DNA of 64,000 nucleotides. Origin: Aquabacterium sp. A7-Y (lineage in GTDB: Bacteria > Pseudomonadota > Gammaproteobacteria > Burkholderiales > Burkholderiaceae_C). This document shows positions 9,534-18,627 of this stretch, in pieces. The DNA lies in NCBI RefSeq assembly GCF_026153205.1, contig NZ_JAPFBW010000001.1, forward strand, positions 248,001-312,000. The letters are read 5' to 3'. Position numbers and translations under genes: made by a program. The notes below the pieces were generated by a model. It was not told the DNA's origin. It did no database searches and worked only from the letters and a program-made list of their open reading frames with translations. Position 1 is the stretch's first letter; each line of letters begins with the position of its first letter.

Positions 9534-9534
9534 T
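9529..9534 (+). promoter_or_regulatory. Internal promoter -10 (TATAAT) for rplS, overlapping the trmD stop codon
   Basis: TATAAT covers the last codon and stop of trmD (CTA TAA) plus the following T. It would add an rplS-only transcript with a leader of roughly 130 nt. The -35 is weak. The exact hexamer in GC-rich coding sequence supports selection. Confidence 0.55.
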
Positions 9535-9672
9535 CGCGAGCTTTTCGATCCTCTGCCGGCCATCTACTTTTCAAGCCCGGGGCCTTCCGGGCGGTTTTGG
9601 TCGCTGTCGCTTGCTTACGTTGACGTCAGCGAACCAGGCCTTCAAGGTCCGGCACGATCACAAGGAGAACCC

Positions 9673-10026
9673 ATGGATTTGATCGCTCAACTCGAGCAAG
9701 AAGAAATTGCTCGACTGAACAAGAACGTGCCGGCCTTCGCCCCCGGCGACACGGTGATCGTCAGCGTCAACGTCGTCGAAGGTACGCGCAAGCGTGTGCA
9801 GGCCTACGAAGGTGTGGTGATCGCCAAGCGCAACCGCGGCCTGAACTCCAGCTTCATCGTGCGCAAGATCTCCAGCGGCGAAGGTGTCGAGCGGACGTTC
9901 CAGCTCTATAGCCCGCTGATCGCTGGGATCGAAGTCAAGCGCCGCGGCGATGTGCGCCGCGCCAAGCTGTACTACCTGCGCCAGCGCAGCGGCAAGTCGG
10001 CCCGCATCAAGGAAAAGCTGGCCTGA
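9673..10026 (+). CDS. rplS: 50S ribosomal protein bL19
   Basis: bL19 lies at the 30S-50S interface of the ribosome. The 117-residue sequence starts [16 protein letters not shown] and carries [20 protein letters not shown] and [18 protein letters not shown], all family hallmarks, ending [20 protein letters not shown] precedes the ATG at 9673. Last gene of the rpsP operon, followed by a strong terminator; it probably also has its own promoter at the end of trmD. Confidence 0.97.
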   Translation: MDLIAQLEQEEIARLNKNVPAFAPGDTVIVSVNVVEGTRKRVQAYEGVVIAKRNRGLNSSFIVRKISSGEGVERTFQLYSPLIAGIEVKRRGDVRRAKLYYLRQRSGKSARIKEKLA

Positions 10027-10053
10027 TCGCCGCGTCTGCCGCGTATCAGCCGA

Positions 10054-10085
10054 GCCGCCTGCCGCATTCCGCCAGGCGGCTTTTT
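10054..10085 (+). terminator. Rho-independent terminator of the rpsP-rplS operon
   Basis: Perfect 8-bp stem GCCGCCTG/CAGGCGGC (10054-10061 and 10073-10080) with an 11-nt loop, followed by five T residues. It starts 27 bp after the rplS stop. Confidence 0.88.
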
Positions 10086-10103
10086 CACGTCTGAAGGGGT
10101 CCG

Positions 10104-10769
10104 ATGATCTTCAATCCCCACGAGATCCCCGTCGTCGGCACCGACCATCACCTGCCGCCGGTGCCCGGCGAGCGTCTCACGCCCGAGGCTTTGCGGGCGC
10201 GCTTCCGCCATCCGCCCGAGTGGTCGCCCGAGGTCGCCACCGAACAGCCCACCAGTGGCCGCGCTCCCGCACATGCCTCGGTGCTGGTGCCGCTGGTGAT
10301 GCGCGACGAGCTCACCGTGCTGCTGACGCGCCGCACCGAGCACCTGCGCGACCATGCCGGGCAGATCAGCTTTCCGGGGGGGCGGGCCGAGCCACACGAC
10401 GCCGACACGGCGGCCACGGCCTTGCGTGAGGCCGAGGAGGAGGTGGGCCTGCCCCACCACCACGTGGAGGTGATCGGCCAGCTGCCCATCTACTCCACCG
10501 TGTCGGCCTTCCTGGTCACGCCGGTGGTGGCCCTGGTGCAGCCCGGCTTCCTGCCGCAGCCCGACCCCTTCGAGGTGGCCGAGGTCTTCGAGGTGCCGCT
10601 GGCCTTCCTGATGCAGCCGGCGCACCACCAGCGCCATGCCTTCGAGTTCGGCGGCCAGCGCCGCGAGTTCTTTTCCATCCCCTGGAGCGGCAGCGCGGCG
10701 AGCCCGTATTTCATCTGGGGCGCCACGGCGGCGATGCTGCGCAACCTGTACCGCTTCCTGGCGGCCTGA
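10104..10769 (+). CDS. Nudix hydrolase, CoA pyrophosphatase type (NudL-like)
   Basis: A 221-residue Nudix protein. The Nudix box GGRAEPHDADTAATALREAE with the following EEVGL is complete. It is preceded by LLTRRTEHLRDHAGQISFPG, which matches the extra motif typical of CoA pyrophosphatases that split CoA into 4'-phosphopantetheine and 3',5'-ADP. The assignment to CoA substrates comes from this motif and is not proven. An AAGGGG ribosome site precedes the ATG. It follows the rplS terminator, so it has its own transcript or relies on readthrough. Confidence 0.86.
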   Translation: MIFNPHEIPVVGTDHHLPPVPGERLTPEALRARFRHPPEWSPEVATEQPTSGRAPAHASVLVPLVMRDELTVLLTRRTEHLRDHAGQISFPGGRAEPHDADTAATALREAEEEVGLPHHHVEVIGQLPIYSTVSAFLVTPVVALVQPGFLPQPDPFEVAEVFEVPLAFLMQPAHHQRHAFEFGGQRREFFSIPWSGSAASPYFIWGATAAMLRNLYRFLAA

Positions 10770-10809
10770 GAGGCCTGCCGGCCGGCGGGCCGGTCGTCCC
10801 CCTCGCCGG

Positions 10810-10815
10810 TATCAT
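10810..10815 (+). promoter_or_regulatory. -10-like hexamer TATCAT of the CobD-like gene (leaderless arrangement)
   Basis: TATCAT (5 of 6 to consensus) is followed by 7 nt and ATG at 10823. This favours 10823 over the in-frame ATG at 10814, which lies inside the hexamer. Confidence 0.45.
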
Positions 10816-10822
10816 GCCGGCC

Positions 10823-11812
10823 ATGAGTTTTCTCTCTGTCCTCTTCGCGCTGCTGATCGAGCAGCTCAAGCCCTTGCGCGGGGGCAACTTCGTGCACCAG
10901 GCGCTGATGGGCTGGGTGCGCTGGACCGGGCGCAACTTCGATGCCGGCAAGGCCGTGCATGCCTGGGTGGTGTGGAGCATCACGGTGCTGGTGCCCGCGC
11001 TGCTGACCTGGGGCATCGCGGCCCTGATCGCGCAGTTCAGCGTGCTGCTCGCGCTGGCCTGGAACGTCGTGGTGCTCTACCTGACGCTCGGCTTCCGGCA
11101 GTTCAGTCACTACTTCACCGACATCCGTGACGCGCTGGAGCGCGGCGACGAGCTCGCCGCCCGCCAGCTGCTGGCCGAGTGGCGGCACCTCGATGCCAGT
11201 GAGCTGCCTCGGGCCGAGCTGCTGCGCCACGTCATCGAGCACTCGCTGCTGGCGGCGCACCGGCATGTCTTCGGGGTGTTTTTCTGGTTCGTGCTGCTGC
11301 ACAGCTTCGGCCTGGGGCCGGCCGGCGCGGTGCTCTACCGGATGGCGGAGTTCTCGAGCCGCTACTGGGCCTACAAGAGCCGCACGATCGGCGTGCCGAG
11401 CAACCCGCGCCTGATGGAGCTGGCGCAGCAGCTGTTCGGCTGGCTGGATCACATTCCGGCCCGCCTGACCGCCTTCGGCTTCGCGGTGGTCGGCAACTTC
11501 GAGGAGGCGGTCGACAGCTGGCGCCGCCATGCACGGCTGTGGCGCTTCGCGAACGACGGCATCATCCTGTCCGCTGCAGCCGGCGCAGTGGGCGTGCGGC
11601 TGGGCGGCAGCAGCGCGCCCGGCGTTACGCCCGACCGCTCCAAGACCTTCGAGATCGGCTCGGCCGCCGAGGCCGCCGACGCCGAGGGCTCGACCGGCGG
11701 CATGCCGCCCGAGGCCGGTCACCTGCGCAGCATCGTCGGCCTGGTGTGGCGCTCGGTGGTGCTCTGGATGCTGCTGCTGGCCTTGCTGTCGCTGGCCAAC
11801 CTGATCGGCTGA
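10823..11812 (+). CDS. CobD/CbiB-family membrane protein
   Basis: About 329 residues with several hydrophobic helices near the N-terminus, around residues 55-90, near 150-175 and at the extreme C-terminus. It resembles the CobD/CbiB family (LIEQLKPLRGGNFVHQ; SHYFTDIRDALERGD), whose members attach aminopropanol in cobalamin synthesis. In Burkholderiales this gene normally stands alone, as here, with no cob genes around it, so it may be a diverged paralogue rather than a true cobalamin enzyme. ATG 10814 is an alternative start. Confidence 0.75.
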   Translation: MSFLSVLFALLIEQLKPLRGGNFVHQALMGWVRWTGRNFDAGKAVHAWVVWSITVLVPALLTWGIAALIAQFSVLLALAWNVVVLYLTLGFRQFSHYFTDIRDALERGDELAARQLLAEWRHLDASELPRAELLRHVIEHSLLAAHRHVFGVFFWFVLLHSFGLGPAGAVLYRMAEFSSRYWAYKSRTIGVPSNPRLMELAQQLFGWLDHIPARLTAFGFAVVGNFEEAVDSWRRHARLWRFANDGIILSAAAGAVGVRLGGSSAPGVTPDRSKTFEIGSAAEAADAEGSTGGMPPEAGHLRSIVGLVWRSVVLWMLLLALLSLANLIG

Positions 11813-11904
11813 AAGGCGTCCCCATCTCCATTCCGCTCGCAAGGGTGTGAAAAGGGCGCGTCCAGGTCCGTGGCAGTATTTCCCCAAGCTGCGAGGGGGG
11901 AGCC

Positions 11905-12909
11905 ATGGAGGGCAGTTCAGAGTCGAGCCGTACCGCCATCGGCGGTCGAGCCGGGGCGCCGGACCCGGCGCGCGGCCTCAGGGTGCGGGCGATCGGCCGC
12001 GCCCAGCTGCTGCGGCAGTTCCTGCTGACACGCCTGACGCACCGCATCAGCCGCAGTGTCAGGGCCAAGGGGTACCCGATGCTCGCGGTCGTGCCCTCGG
12101 ACGCCGTGGGACAGCAGATCTTTGCGGACGGTCTCTACGAGGAAGACCTCCTGCTGGCGCTGTTCGACGTGGTGCTGGCTGGCCGTGAAGAGGCCTTCCG
12201 GCGGGGCGTGGCGCTCGACGTGGGCGCCAATGTCGGCAACCACAGCCTGTTTTTCGCCCGGCGCTTCGCGCACGTCATTGCCTTCGAGCCCAACCCTCCG
12301 GTGGTCAAGATCCTGGAGGCCAACATCGATCTCAACGACGCCGGCAATGTCACCGTGGTCCCGGTCGGGTTGGCCGACGCCAGCTGCAACCTCAGCTTCG
12401 TGCAGGACAACAGTGGCAACCTGGGCGGCTCCGGCTTCGTGGCCGGTGGCGCGGCGCCGCGCAGCGGGCGCGAGCGGGTGCTGCCAGTGCGGGTGGGGGA
12501 CGCCGAGCTGCGGCGCCTCGGGCTGGAGTTGCCGGTGAAGTTGCTCAAGATCGACGTGGAGGGCCACGAGCTCGCGGTACTGCGCGGCCTGCAGGACCGT
12601 ATCGAGGCCGATGCGCCGCTGATCCTGTTCGAGTCCAACCGCGCCACCGGCCCCGGCGGGGGCAGCGAGGTGGTGGCCTGGTTGCGGCGCCGCGGCTACG
12701 CCCACATCTACAGCGTCGGCCGCCGTTGGGAGGTGCCGCCGAGGGTGCGCGGCGTGCCCAAGCTGCGCGGCCTCATCGAGCTGCTGATCGGCTGTGCCCG
12801 GGGCGGGCACTTCTGGCTGGAGGAGGTCGACCGGCTGGAGGAGCGCGCCTACAGCCTGTTGCTGGCGAGCCGCGAGCCGGTGGCGCCACCGGGGCTGCCG
12901 CCTCAGTAG
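11905..12909 (+). CDS. FkbM-family SAM-dependent methyltransferase
   Basis: A 334-residue protein. The FkbM methyltransferase core runs from about residue 100 to 270, with the SAM-binding motif ALDVGANVGNHSLFFARRF followed by HVIAFEPNP and, later, KLLKIDVEGHELAVLRGL. Members often O-methylate sugars or polysaccharides, but the substrate is not predictable here. GAGGGGGGAG just before the ATG is an unusually strong ribosome site. The gene converges on rsgA and overlaps its end by 7 bp; no polysaccharide genes are nearby. Confidence 0.85.
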   Translation: MEGSSESSRTAIGGRAGAPDPARGLRVRAIGRAQLLRQFLLTRLTHRISRSVRAKGYPMLAVVPSDAVGQQIFADGLYEEDLLLALFDVVLAGREEAFRRGVALDVGANVGNHSLFFARRFAHVIAFEPNPPVVKILEANIDLNDAGNVTVVPVGLADASCNLSFVQDNSGNLGGSGFVAGGAAPRSGRERVLPVRVGDAELRRLGLELPVKLLKIDVEGHELAVLRGLQDRIEADAPLILFESNRATGPGGGSEVVAWLRRRGYAHIYSVGRRWEVPPRVRGVPKLRGLIELLIGCARGGHFWLEEVDRLEERAYSLLLASREPVAPPGLPPQ

Positions 12910-13817
12910 AGGCTGCGGGTCAGCTGCTCGTGGATCTCCGCGTAGATGCGGTAGCGCGAAGGCGTGATCTGGCCATGCTCGAGCGCGGCGCGCACGCCGC
13001 AGCCCGGCTCGTGCAGGTGAGTGCAGTTGTAGAAGCGGCACTGGCCGGCATGCTCGCGCAGGTCGGGCATCAAGGCGGGCAGCTGCTGGGCCTCGACCTG
13101 GCGCAGCCCGAACTCCTGGAAGCCGGGCGAATCGATCAAGCCGCTGCGGCGCTCGGCGTCCAGCCAGTACCACTGTGTGGTGGTGGTGGTGTGGCGGCCC
13201 GAGTTGAGCGCCTGCGAGACCTCGCCGACCTGGGCCCGGGCCTCAGGCACCATCAGGTTGATCAGGGTGCTCTTGCCGGTGCCCGAGGGGCCGAGCACCA
13301 GGGTGCTGCGGCCCTCCAGCCGGGGCGCGAGCTGCGCACGGGCCTCGTCCGGGCGCGCCTTGAGCGCCAGTTCCAGCAGTTCGTAGCCCATCGCACGGTA
13401 GGGGGCGAGGCGCTCGCGGGCCGCCGTCGCCTGGGGCAGATCGACCTTGTTGAGCACCAGGCAGGCGGGAATGCCGGCATGCTCGGCCGCGATCAATGAG
13501 CGGCTCAGCTGCGACTCGCTGAAAACCGGCTCGGCGGCGACCAGCACCAGCAGCTGGTCGAGGTTGGCCGCGAAGGACTTGGTGCGCCATTCGTCCTGCC
13601 GGTAGAGCAGGTTGCGGCGGGTCTCGATGCGTTCGATCACGCCTTCGTCGCCACCGGCGGTGGTCAGCTGCCAGTGCACCCGGTCGCCGACCACGCAGTC
13701 GCTCTTTTTACCGCGCGGGTGGCAGGTCAGGCGCCGGCCTTCGGGGGTCTCGACGATGTAGTGGCGGCCATGGCCGGCGACCACCAGGCCGAGATCGAGT
13801 TCTGTGGAGCGGGCCAA
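12903..13817 (-). CDS. rsgA: Small ribosomal subunit biogenesis GTPase RsgA
   Basis: A circularly permuted GTPase that checks late 30S assembly. The permuted order is visible: G4 NKVD (123-126) comes before G1 GPSGTGKST (176-184) and G3 DSPG (229-232). An N-terminal OB fold and a C-terminal zinc knuckle with Cys260, Cys265, a His in CTHLHEPGC and Cys273 complete the family architecture. The 304-residue length is normal. No ATG is available at the expected N-terminus, so the TTG at 13817 (MARSTELDLGLVV) is taken as start. Confidence 0.93.
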   Translation of the reverse strand: MARSTELDLGLVVAGHGRHYIVETPEGRRLTCHPRGKKSDCVVGDRVHWQLTTAGGDEGVIERIETRRNLLYRQDEWRTKSFAANLDQLLVLVAAEPVFSESQLSRSLIAAEHAGIPACLVLNKVDLPQATAARERLAPYRAMGYELLELALKARPDEARAQLAPRLEGRSTLVLGPSGTGKSTLINLMVPEARAQVGEVSQALNSGRHTTTTTQWYWLDAERRSGLIDSPGFQEFGLRQVEAQQLPALMPDLREHAGQCRFYNCTHLHEPGCGVRAALEHGQITPSRYRIYAEIHEQLTRSLY

Positions 13818-13887
13818 GATGCTCAGCCGAGCCGGGCGGCGGCGCCCGGGGTGCAGGGGAGAGGGGAGGGCAGCGGATGCATGGGAC

Positions 13888-15162
13888 TCAGGCGGGGTGA
13901 AGCTGCAGGGCCGCCAGGCGCTGGGATGCCGGCGGATGCGAGTAGTAGAAACGCACGTAGACGGGGTCCGGCGTCAGGGTCGACGCATTGTCCTCGTAAA
14001 GCTTGAGCAGCGCGCCGGCCAGGTCGCGGCCGCTGGACTGGGCGCAGGCGTAGGCGTCGGCCTCGAACTCCTGGCGGCGCGACAGCCCGGCCATCCACGG
14101 CGAAACGAAATACATGAACACCGGCACGACCAGCAGGAACAGCAGCAGCGCCAGTGCGTCGTTGGGCGCCGCCAGGTTGGGGCGCACCCCCAGGCTGGTG
14201 TAGAACCAGGCCTGGCTCGACAGCCAGCCCAGCAGCGCGAAGCCCAGCAGGCTCATGCCGAAGATGCCGAGCATGCGCTTGAGCACGTGGCGGTGCTTGA
14301 AGTGGCCCAGCTCGTGGGCCAGCACGGCCTCGACCTCCTGGGGCGACAGCTTGTTGAGCAGGGTGTCGAAAAACACCACCCGCTTGGAGGCGCCCAGGCC
14401 CGTGAAATACGCGTTCGCATGCGCCGAGCGGCGCGAGCCGTCCATCACGAACAGCCCCTTGGCGGCAAAGCCGCAGCGAGCCATCAGGCGTTCGACCCGA
14501 TCGCGCAGGCCGGGATCGTCGAGCGGCTTGAACTTGTTGAACAGCGGCGCGATGACGGTCGGGTAGAGCACCAGCATCAGCAGACTGAAGCCGACCCAGG
14601 CGCCCCAGGCCCACAGCCACCAGAGCGGGCCGGTCGCTCCCATCAGCCAGAGGATCAGCGCTGCCAGCGGCAGTCCCAGCAGTGCACCGACCAGCGCACC
14701 CTTGACCAGGTCCGCGATGAACAGCCCCCAGGTCATGCGGTTGAAGCCGAAACGCTGCTCGATGCGGAAGGTGCTGTAGGCCTCGAAGGGCAGGTCCAGC
14801 AGGCTGGAGATCGCCATGAAGGCCGCCAGCAGCGCCAGCTGGTAGGCCAGGTCGCCGGCCACCGGCTGCACGGCGTCGCGCAGCGCCAGGTTCAGCGCGT
14901 CCAGCCCGCCCAGCAGGGTCCAGCCCAGCAGCACCGCGCTGCCGAAGGCGGTGCTCAGCAGGCCGAAGCGGGTTTTCGCGATGGTGTAGTCAGCGGCGCG
15001 CTGGTGGGCCTGCAGGGTGACCGTGTCGGTGAAGGCGCCCGGCACCGCGTCGCGGTGCTGCGCGACATGGCGGATCTGACGGCCCGCGAGCCAGAACTTC
15101 ACGAGCAGCGAGGCGAGCAGCGCCGCCGCGAACGCCAGGGTCAGGGGGGAGAGTGCTTGCAT
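13888..15162 (-). CDS. M48 family zinc metalloprotease, Ste24-like membrane protein
   Basis: A 424-residue integral membrane protein with about six hydrophobic helices and the zinc site HELGH at residues 283-287, followed by a distal Glu in RRQEFEADAYA. The layout (long membrane N-terminal part, HExxH, further helices, second zinc ligand) is that of CAAX-prenyl-protease-1/Ste24-like M48 peptidases, whose bacterial members are thought to act in membrane protein quality control. The start at 15162 is preferred because a TACACT hexamer ends 8 nt upstream and the longer frame adds only unrelated residues. Confidence 0.9.
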   Translation of the reverse strand: MQALSPLTLAFAAALLASLLVKFWLAGRQIRHVAQHRDAVPGAFTDTVTLQAHQRAADYTIAKTRFGLLSTAFGSAVLLGWTLLGGLDALNLALRDAVQPVAGDLAYQLALLAAFMAISSLLDLPFEAYSTFRIEQRFGFNRMTWGLFIADLVKGALVGALLGLPLAALILWLMGATGPLWWLWAWGAWVGFSLLMLVLYPTVIAPLFNKFKPLDDPGLRDRVERLMARCGFAAKGLFVMDGSRRSAHANAYFTGLGASKRVVFFDTLLNKLSPQEVEAVLAHELGHFKHRHVLKRMLGIFGMSLLGFALLGWLSSQAWFYTSLGVRPNLAAPNDALALLLFLLVVPVFMYFVSPWMAGLSRRQEFEADAYACAQSSGRDLAGALLKLYEDNASTLTPDPVYVRFYYSHPPASQRLAALQLHPA

Positions 15163-15170
15163 AGGGTGCA

Positions 15171-15176
15171 AGTGTA
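15171..15176 (-). promoter_or_regulatory. -10-like hexamer TACACT of the M48 gene (leaderless arrangement)
   Basis: Minus-strand TACACT is followed by 8 nt and the ATG at 15162, with no Shine-Dalgarno sequence. Same spacing as several other first genes in the window. Confidence 0.4.
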
Positions 15177-15287
15177 GGGCGGGGCCGTGTCCGGCGCTGT
15201 CCGGCAGCGCGGCGCCTCGCCGGATGACCGAGAATCGGGCCATCGGCACCCGCGGCGCAGGGCCCGGGTCGCCTTCCAGGAGCCCGC

Positions 15288-15863
15288 ATGACCGATGTTT
15301 CCCCGCCGCCCGCCAGCTTGCCGTTCAACGACCAGAACCTGGTCTGGATCGACCTCGAGATGACCGGCCTGTCCCCGGAGCGCGATCGCATCATCGAGAT
15401 CGCGGTCGTCGTGACCGACGCCCAGCTGAAGCTGCGTGTCGAAGGCCCGGTGTTCGCGATCTACCAGAGCAACGAGACGCTCGACCGCATGGACAACTGG
15501 AACAAGGGCACCCACGGCCGCTCGGGCCTGATCGACCGTGTCAAGGCCTCGACCGTGACCGAGGCGGAGGCCGAGCAGCACGTGATCGATTTCCTCAAGC
15601 AGTTCGTCTCGAAAAACACCTCGCCGATGTGCGGCAACTCGATCTGCCAGGACCGCCGCTTCCTCGCCAACTACATGCCCAAGCTGGAGGCCTTTTTCCA
15701 CTACCGCAACCTCGACGTCAGCACGCTGAAGGAACTGGCGCGGCGCTGGAAGCCCGAGGTCATGGCCGGTTTCAAGAAGGCGCAGAAGCACACCGCACTG
15801 GCCGACATCCACGAATCCATCGACGAGCTGGTTTACTACCGGCAGTACCTCCTGCTGCCCTGA
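15288..15863 (+). CDS. orn: Oligoribonuclease
   Basis: DEDDh 3'-5' exonuclease that degrades 2-5 nt RNA and pGpG, finishing mRNA decay and c-di-GMP breakdown. The 191-residue product shows Exo[21 protein letters not shown], ExoII with [18 protein letters not shown], and ExoIII with [19 protein letters not shown], where His and Asp complete the active site. AGGAG precedes the ATG. It is convergent with gluQ, the stops lying 9 bp apart. Confidence 0.95.
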   Translation: MTDVSPPPASLPFNDQNLVWIDLEMTGLSPERDRIIEIAVVVTDAQLKLRVEGPVFAIYQSNETLDRMDNWNKGTHGRSGLIDRVKASTVTEAEAEQHVIDFLKQFVSKNTSPMCGNSICQDRRFLANYMPKLEAFFHYRNLDVSTLKELARRWKPEVMAGFKKAQKHTALADIHESIDELVYYRQYLLLP

Positions 15864-15872
15864 GGCCGGGCC

Positions 15873-16781
15873 TCAGGCGGCAGCCGGCCAGCGCTCCCGC
15901 CACGCCGCGACCGCCGCGCCGAGCGTGTCGGCCGGCGTGCCGCCTTCGGGCAGCGCCAGGCCCAGTGCCGCAGCGGCGCGCGCCAGCGCCACGCGCGGGC
16001 GGCTGTCGTCGAAGGCCAGCGCTCCGTTCTGCTTGGACAGCTTCTCGCCGTTGGCGCCCAGCACCAGCGGCGTGTGCAGATAGCTTGGTGTCGGCAGTCC
16101 CAGCAGGCGCTGCAGGTGGATCTGGCGCGGCGTGTTGTCGGCCAGGTCCTCGCCACGCACGACGTGGCTGACTTGCTGCTCGGCGTCGTCGACCACCACC
16201 GCCAGCTGGTAGGCCCAGAGCCCATCGGCCCGCTGCAGCACGAAGTCGCCCACCGCGCGGCTCAGGTTCTGCCGCTGGGGGCCGAGCCGGCGGTCCTGCC
16301 AGGCGATCTCGATGTCGGTCCAGCCGCCGCCGCCGTGGCGCGTCGCGCACAGCGCCCGCATCGCGCGAGGTGGCTTGCCCTGCAGCCCGTTGCGACAGGT
16401 GCCGGGGTAGACCAGCTCGCCGTGGCGCTCGCGCACCCGACCTTGCGCGGCCAGCGCGTCGGCGATGTCCTTGCGGGTGCAGCCGCAGGGGTAGGCCCAG
16501 CCCTCGGCCAGCAGGCGCTCCAGTGCCTGCCGGTAGCGCTCACCCCGATGCGACTGCCACAGCGGGGTGTCGTCTGGCAGCAGGCCGCAGGCGGCCAGCT
16601 GGCGCAGGATGATCTGGTCGGCGCCCGGGACGCAGCGCGGCAGGTCCACGTCTTCGATGCGCACCAGCCAGCGTCCGCCGTGGGCGCGCGCATCCAGCCA
16701 GCTGGCCAAGGCCGCGACCAGCGAGCCCTCGTGCAAGGGCCCCGTCGGCGAGGGGGCGAAACGCCCGACATAGCCGGCCAT
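15873..16781 (-). CDS. gluQ: Glutamyl-Q tRNA(Asp) synthetase
   Basis: A 302-residue truncated GluRS paralogue that charges Glu onto queuosine 34 of tRNA(Asp). Seen: N-terminal [19 protein letters not shown] (the HIGH-equivalent region), [11 protein letters not shown], a zinc-type CGCTRKDI with further Cys, and the KMSKS-equivalent EKLSKQNGA. No anticodon-binding domain is present, as expected for GluQRS. The start at 16781 gives [12 protein letters not shown]; the longer frame runs into the LysR gene. It lies 13 bp downstream of that gene and may be cotranscribed with it. Confidence 0.93.
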   Translation of the reverse strand: MAGYVGRFAPSPTGPLHEGSLVAALASWLDARAHGGRWLVRIEDVDLPRCVPGADQIILRQLAACGLLPDDTPLWQSHRGERYRQALERLLAEGWAYPCGCTRKDIADALAAQGRVRERHGELVYPGTCRNGLQGKPPRAMRALCATRHGGGGWTDIEIAWQDRRLGPQRQNLSRAVGDFVLQRADGLWAYQLAVVVDDAEQQVSHVVRGEDLADNTPRQIHLQRLLGLPTPSYLHTPLVLGANGEKLSKQNGALAFDDSRPRVALARAAAALGLALPEGGTPADTLGAAVAAWRERWPAAA

Positions 16782-16794
16782 GGTGAACGCCGTC

Positions 16795-17784
16795 TCAGCC
16801 CAGCAAGCCAGGGCGCCACCCGCTGTGGCGCTCCAGCAGCGCGGTGCGGGTGGCGGGCCGCTCCAGCTGGGCCAGCCACCATTCCAGCGCCAGGCCCGGC
16901 CGGGCGCGCGAGCGGGTGCCGCTGCCCGGCGGCAGCCGCCAGGCATAAAAGAGCTTGCCGCTCACACGCGGGCGCTCGACCTGCCGCACCACCAGCCGGC
17001 CCACCTCGACGTGTTCCCGCACCAGGGTCTCGGGCAGGAAGCCGCCACCCAGCCCGCGCAGGATCGCCTCGAGCTTGGAAGCGACGCTGGGCACGGTGAA
17101 CACGTCCTGCCCAGGCAGCAGGTTGACGGTCAGCGGTGTCAGACGCTGCGCCGAGTCGGCCACGGCCACCGCGCGGTGGTGCACCAGCTCGGCGTCGCTG
17201 AGGGGCTGGCTCGTCCGCGTCAGCGGGTGGTGGGGCGCGACGACGTAGACGATCTTGAGTTCACCCAGCGGCTGCATCGTGATGTTGGAGGGCGGGCTCT
17301 GCACCGCCGAGATGCCGATCGCCAGGTCGGCCACCCCGGTGACCAGCGCCTCCCAAGTGCCGGCCAGCACCTCCGAGCGCAAGCGCAGCCGCGTGCCGGG
17401 CCCGTGTGGCGGGTTCAGTGCGTAAAACGCCTCGCACAGCTCGAACACGGTCAGGCTGGACAGGATGCTGTCCACCGCGACGCAAAGCTGGCTCTCCCAG
17501 CCGGAGGCGACGCGGCGCACCCGGTTGGCGACCGCATCCATCTCCTGCAGCAGGCGGCGGCCCTCCTCCAGCAGCTCCTCGCCGGCGGCGGTCAGGCGCG
17601 CCTGGCGCGAGCGGCGGTCGAACAGCAGCACGTCGAGCGCTTCCTCCAGCTGGCGCACGCTGTAGGTGAGGGCCGAAGGCACCTTGCCGAGTTCGCGCGC
17701 GGCGGCGGCAAAGCTGCCGGTGCGCGCGATGACGTCGACCATCGCGAGGGCTTCGGGGGTGAGGACGTTGCGGCGCTCGGTCAT
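16795..17784 (-). CDS. LysR-family transcriptional regulator
   Basis: A 329-residue LTTR with an N-terminal winged helix-turn-helix ([19 protein letters not shown], then [14 protein letters not shown], about residues 9-65) and a C-terminal periplasmic-binding-like effector domain. It is transcribed divergently from the pirin gene across a 101-bp intergenic region holding an inverted repeat of LTTR type 3 bp from its start, which suggests autoregulation and control of pirin. The start at 17784 ([13 protein letters not shown]) gives the standard N-terminus. The inducer is unknown. Confidence 0.92.
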   Translation of the reverse strand: MTERRNVLTPEALAMVDVIARTGSFAAAARELGKVPSALTYSVRQLEEALDVLLFDRRSRQARLTAAGEELLEEGRRLLQEMDAVANRVRRVASGWESQLCVAVDSILSSLTVFELCEAFYALNPPHGPGTRLRLRSEVLAGTWEALVTGVADLAIGISAVQSPPSNITMQPLGELKIVYVVAPHHPLTRTSQPLSDAELVHHRAVAVADSAQRLTPLTVNLLPGQDVFTVPSVASKLEAILRGLGGGFLPETLVREHVEVGRLVVRQVERPRVSGKLFYAWRLPPGSGTRSRARPGLALEWWLAQLERPATRTALLERHSGWRPGLLG

Positions 17785-17786
17785 CT

Positions 17787-17803
17787 GTTCAACGGAATTG
17801 AAC
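17787..17803. promoter_or_regulatory. LysR-type operator, inverted repeat GTTCAA-N5-TTGAAC
   Basis: A perfect 6-bp dyad with a 5-bp centre. It contains the T-N11-A spacing of LTTR boxes (TCAA-N5-TTGA) and lies in the LysR/pirin divergent spacer, next to the LysR start codon. Confidence 0.6.
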
Positions 17804-17885
17804 GATGTTATCAAGCCGCGGCGACCCGCGTGCCGCCTCCCACGCGCACCATGGCGGACATCACACACCACGAGGACAGCACGCC

Positions 17886-18587
17886 ATGATCACCTTGCGC
17901 AAATCCCTGGAACGCGGCCATGCCGACCATGGCTGGCTGAAGAGCTTCCACAGCTTCTCCTTCGCCGAGTACTTCGATCCGGCCCACATGGGCTTCGGCC
18001 CGCTGCGGGTGATCAACGAGGACCGCATCGCGCCGGGTACCGGCTTCGGCACCCACGGGCACCGCGACATGGAGATCATCTCGTATGTGCTCGAAGGCGA
18101 GCTGGCGCACCGCGACTCGATCGGCAACGGCGAGGTGATCCGGCCCGGCGAGGTCCAGCGCATGAGCGCCGGGCGCGGCATCCGCCACAGCGAATACAAC
18201 CATGCCGAGCAGCAAACGACCCACTTCCTGCAGATCTGGATCCAGCCCGACGAGCTCGGCATCGATCCGGGCTACGAGCAGAAGGCCTTCTCGGCCGAGG
18301 AAAAGCGCGGCCGCCTGCGCCTGGTGGCTTCGCCCGATGCGGTCGACGGCTCGGTGAAGCTGCATGCGGACGCCCGCCTCTACATCGGCCTGTTCGACGC
18401 CGGCGAGCAGGCGGCCGTCACGCTCGACCCCGAGCGGCTGGCCTATGTGCACGTCGCACGCGGCGAGCTGTCCGTCAACGGCCAGCGCCTGCGGGCAGGT
18501 GACGCGGCCCAGCTGCAGGCCGAGGCGGCGCTGACCCTGGCCGAAGGCCGCGCGGCCGAGGTGCTGGTCTTCGACCTCGCGCGCTGA
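17886..18587 (+). CDS. Pirin family protein (bicupin)
   Basis: A 233-residue pirin. The N-terminal cupin contains the metal-binding segments GTHGHRDMEIISYVLEGEL and RHSEYNHAE (His57/59-type His cluster, Glu and His), and a less conserved second cupin follows. Some bacterial pirins are quercetin 2,3-dioxygenases and others regulate central metabolism; the role here is undetermined. A GAGGAC site precedes the ATG. The divergent LysR neighbour and shared operator suggest regulation by that protein. Confidence 0.92.
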   Translation: MITLRKSLERGHADHGWLKSFHSFSFAEYFDPAHMGFGPLRVINEDRIAPGTGFGTHGHRDMEIISYVLEGELAHRDSIGNGEVIRPGEVQRMSAGRGIRHSEYNHAEQQTTHFLQIWIQPDELGIDPGYEQKAFSAEEKRGRLRLVASPDAVDGSVKLHADARLYIGLFDAGEQAAVTLDPERLAYVHVARGELSVNGQRLRAGDAAQLQAEAALTLAEGRAAEVLVFDLAR

Positions 18588-18614
18588 GCCCGGCGCGCGG
18601 CCCGCGCCGCGCGC

Positions 18615-18620
18615 TAAAGT
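18615..18620 (+). promoter_or_regulatory. -10-like hexamer TAAAGT of the DUF599 gene (leaderless arrangement)
   Basis: TAAAGT is followed by 7 nt and ATG at 18628. This supports ATG 18628 over the GTG at 18619, which lies inside the hexamer. Confidence 0.38.
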
Positions 18621-18627
18621 GGCGGCC

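Noticed and set aside
10823-11812. CobD-like gene as evidence for a cobalamin pathway here
   Set aside because: No other cob or cbi gene is in the window, and this family member often stands alone in Burkholderiales, so no pathway claim is made.
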